Assembly: GCA_046329535.1 (NCBI GenBank)
Contig: JAXLUN010000001.1
Coordinates: 62,001 to 126,000, forward strand
From: Bog-950 sp046329535
GTDB taxonomy: Bacteria > Bacteroidota > Bacteroidia > Chitinophagales > LD1
Direction of reading: 5' to 3'
DNA: 64,000 nucleotides
The stretch's first letter is position 1, and each line of letters opens with the position of its first letter. A program made the position numbers and the translations under genes. Positions 62,661 through 64,000 of this stretch are shown one piece after another. The notes beneath the pieces were generated by a model, which saw only the letters and a list, made by a program, of their open reading frames with translations, was not told the origin of the DNA and ran no database searches.

Positions 62661-64000
62661 GTGAAAAAACTGGATGTTCTTACTGCTTTTATGCTCTATT
62701 TTGTGATGCTTTCCACCGCGCAGGTAAACCAGCATCGTATCACCCTTAATCCCAGTCTTCGTCCGTTTTATCACGGGGTCGAGTCGGGAGATCCAACGGA
62801 GGATAAAGTGATGATATGGACCAGAATAACTCCTGATTCTGGTGTGGTAGGAAATTTAGAGGTATACTGGCAGGTAGCTACAGATGTAAATTTTACCAAC
62901 GTAGTCAATTACGGAACTTCCATTGCTACTGAAGCGAACCATTATTGTGTGAAAGTAGATGTATGTGGTTTACAGCCATCTAAGTATTACTATTACATGT
63001 TTAACGCGTTTGGCCGCAACTCAATTGTTGGCCGTACTAAAACAGCTCCCTCTGTTAACGCGGATAATGATAGTGTTCGCTTTGCTGTGGTGAGTTGTGC
63101 CAGTTGGGAACATGGTTATTTTAACGCCTATCAAAGTATCAGCAATAGGAATGATGTGGATGCAGTTTTGCACTTAGGCGACTATGTTTATGAGTATGCC
63201 AGTGGTGATTTTACAGGTAATGTAAATGGCAGAACGTACGACCCACCTACAGAAGCAGTTACTGAAATAGGTTATGAACTTCGATACTCTCAATACAAAC
63301 TGGATGACCAGTTACGAAGGATCCATCAGTTGTTTCCTTTCATTACCGTATGGGATGATCACGAAACCTGCAACGATGCATGGCGTGAGGGAGGTCAGAA
63401 TCACACCCCTGGCGCGGAGGGTAATTTCATTGACCGAAAACACAATTCAACTTCAACCTATTTTAAATGGATGCCTATTCGTAAGCCCGATCCATTGGAT
63501 ACAATTCGCATTTTCAGAAGATTACGTTATGGAAAATTACTGGATCTAATCATGCTTGATACCCGATTGTATGACCGCGATGAACAGGACTTAGGATTGA
63601 CAAACGATCCGAATCATCACATGATGGGGCCCGTGGAGCGTGCTTGGTTTCTATCTCAATTGAGCGATACAGCAAGTCGCTGGAAAATTATTGGTAATCA
63701 GGTAATGTTCGCTCCTCTTGAACTTTTTGGTCAACCTGTTAATGCCGACCAGTGGGATGGATACAACTATGAACGTACTCTGATAGAGAACCACATCTTA
63801 AATAATAACATTAAAGATGTGGTGATACTTACAGGCGATATTCACACCAGTTGGTGTAATGATGTACCGGGACCTAATTATGATGCTAATACGGGTAATG
63901 GTGCTGTTTGCGTTGAGTTTGTTGGTACCAGCGTAACTTCCCTTAACTCTCCCCTTCCGGTAGGTACTAACATTAGTCAAAGCCTTAACCCACACATGAA
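62661..64000 (+). CDS. PhoD-like phosphatase (3' end beyond window)
   Basis: 446 codons open from GTG 62661 to the right edge. Signal peptide MKKLDVLTAFMLYFVMLSTAQ. Fibronectin-like start (FYHGVESGDPTEDKVMIWTR), then the PhoD metallophosphatase motifs: AVVSCASWEHGYFNAY, LHLGDYVYEY, TVWDDHETCND, IMLDTRLYDRD and VILTGDIHTSW. The GDxxY Asp, DDHE and GDIH residues bind Fe and Ca in characterised PhoD. It should hydrolyse phosphodi- and monoesters outside the inner membrane. The C-terminus is missing, so presence of a T9SS sorting domain cannot be judged. Confidence 0.9.
   Translation, partial: MKKLDVLTAFMLYFVMLSTAQVNQHRITLNPSLRPFYHGVESGDPTEDKVMIWTRITPDSGVVGNLEVYWQVATDVNFTNVVNYGTSIATEANHYCVKVDVCGLQPSKYYYYMFNAFGRNSIVGRTKTAPSVNADNDSVRFAVVSCASWEHGYFNAYQSISNRNDVDAVLHLGDYVYEYASGDFTGNVNGRTYDPPTEAVTEIGYELRYSQYKLDDQLRRIHQLFPFITVWDDHETCNDAWREGGQNHTPGAEGNFIDRKHNSTSTYFKWMPIRKPDPLDTIRIFRRLRYGKLLDLIMLDTRLYDRDEQDLGLTNDPNHHMMGPVERAWFLSQLSDTASRWKIIGNQVMFAPLELFGQPVNADQWDGYNYERTLIENHILNNNIKDVVILTGDIHTSWCNDVPGPNYDANTGNGAVCVEFVGTSVTSLNSPLPVGTNISQSLNPHM

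Overview
The window looks like chromosomal DNA of a member of the Bacteroidota (Chitinophagales/Sphingobacteriia-like). The evidence is type IX secretion (T9SS) cargo with C-terminal sorting domains, T9SS/gliding components (PorQ, a PorE-like OmpA lipoprotein, GldC), a bacillithiol enzyme (BshC), the gene order rpmB-rpmG-DUF4295-ftsY-rimO-bshC, and promoters of the TAnnTTTG type with little sign of Shine-Dalgarno sequences. The genus cannot be fixed from sequence reading alone. No tRNA, rRNA, CRISPR array, transposase, integrase or phage gene was seen.

Layout. 1-8.3 kb is a minus-strand block of secreted proteins: an edge-truncated secreted protein, a giant (>2000 aa) T9SS surface protein whose N-terminal 1.1 kb is broken by many small frameshifts, and a small secreted protein broken the same way. 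8.3-10.1 kb holds two opposed hairpins, a protein of unknown function, and a gene-poor stretch with a 21-bp-phased repeat array (9664-9852). 10.1-17.7 kb carries housekeeping and envelope genes: EVE protein, DjlA-like J protein, fatty acid desaturase, NadR-like ATPase, MFS exporter, lipoprotein plus PorQ, infC without rpmI-rplT, thiamine-binding protein, metallophosphoesterase. 17.7-24.7 kb is central metabolism: acs, acyl-CoA dehydrogenase, gldC, a thioredoxin-fold protein, aldo/keto reductase, gpsA. 24.7-35.4 kb has a PlsB-like acyltransferase beside gpsA, lipoproteins, a GldM-C-terminus-like secreted protein, a BtuF-like protein, cystathionine beta-synthase, a PorE-like protein, bestrophin and FKBP. 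35.5-38.6 kb is a SprB-repeat T9SS protein. 38.8-51.4 kb has MFS and nucleoside kinase, an amino acid permease split by one frameshift, an NlpC/P60 peptidase, rpsA, rocD, a long-form GAPDH and the primary sigma factor. 51.6-56.2 kb is the ribosomal protein/ftsY/rimO/bshC run. 56.2-64 kb has a TonB-dependent receptor, rpe, a SecD-head-only membrane protein, a PafA-like phosphatase and an edge-truncated PhoD-like phosphatase.

How it fits together. Several genes serve the cell envelope: T9SS parts (PorQ, PorE-like, perhaps the orphan GldM-C-like protein) and T9SS clients (the giant and SprB-repeat proteins). The gpsA/PlsB-like pair starts phospholipid synthesis, and the desaturase would alter its acyl chains. 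Three secreted phosphatases of different families (16702-17643, 60827-62482, 62661 onward) suggest phosphate scavenging. Many genes start with TTG or GTG, and several promoters lie only a few bases before the start codon, so short or absent 5' leaders seem common.

The strongest candidates for something undescribed are the 21-bp-phased array, the SecD-head-only protein, and the free-standing GldM-C-like protein. The indel-dense segment 6715-8100 should be re-sequenced before it is interpreted biologically.
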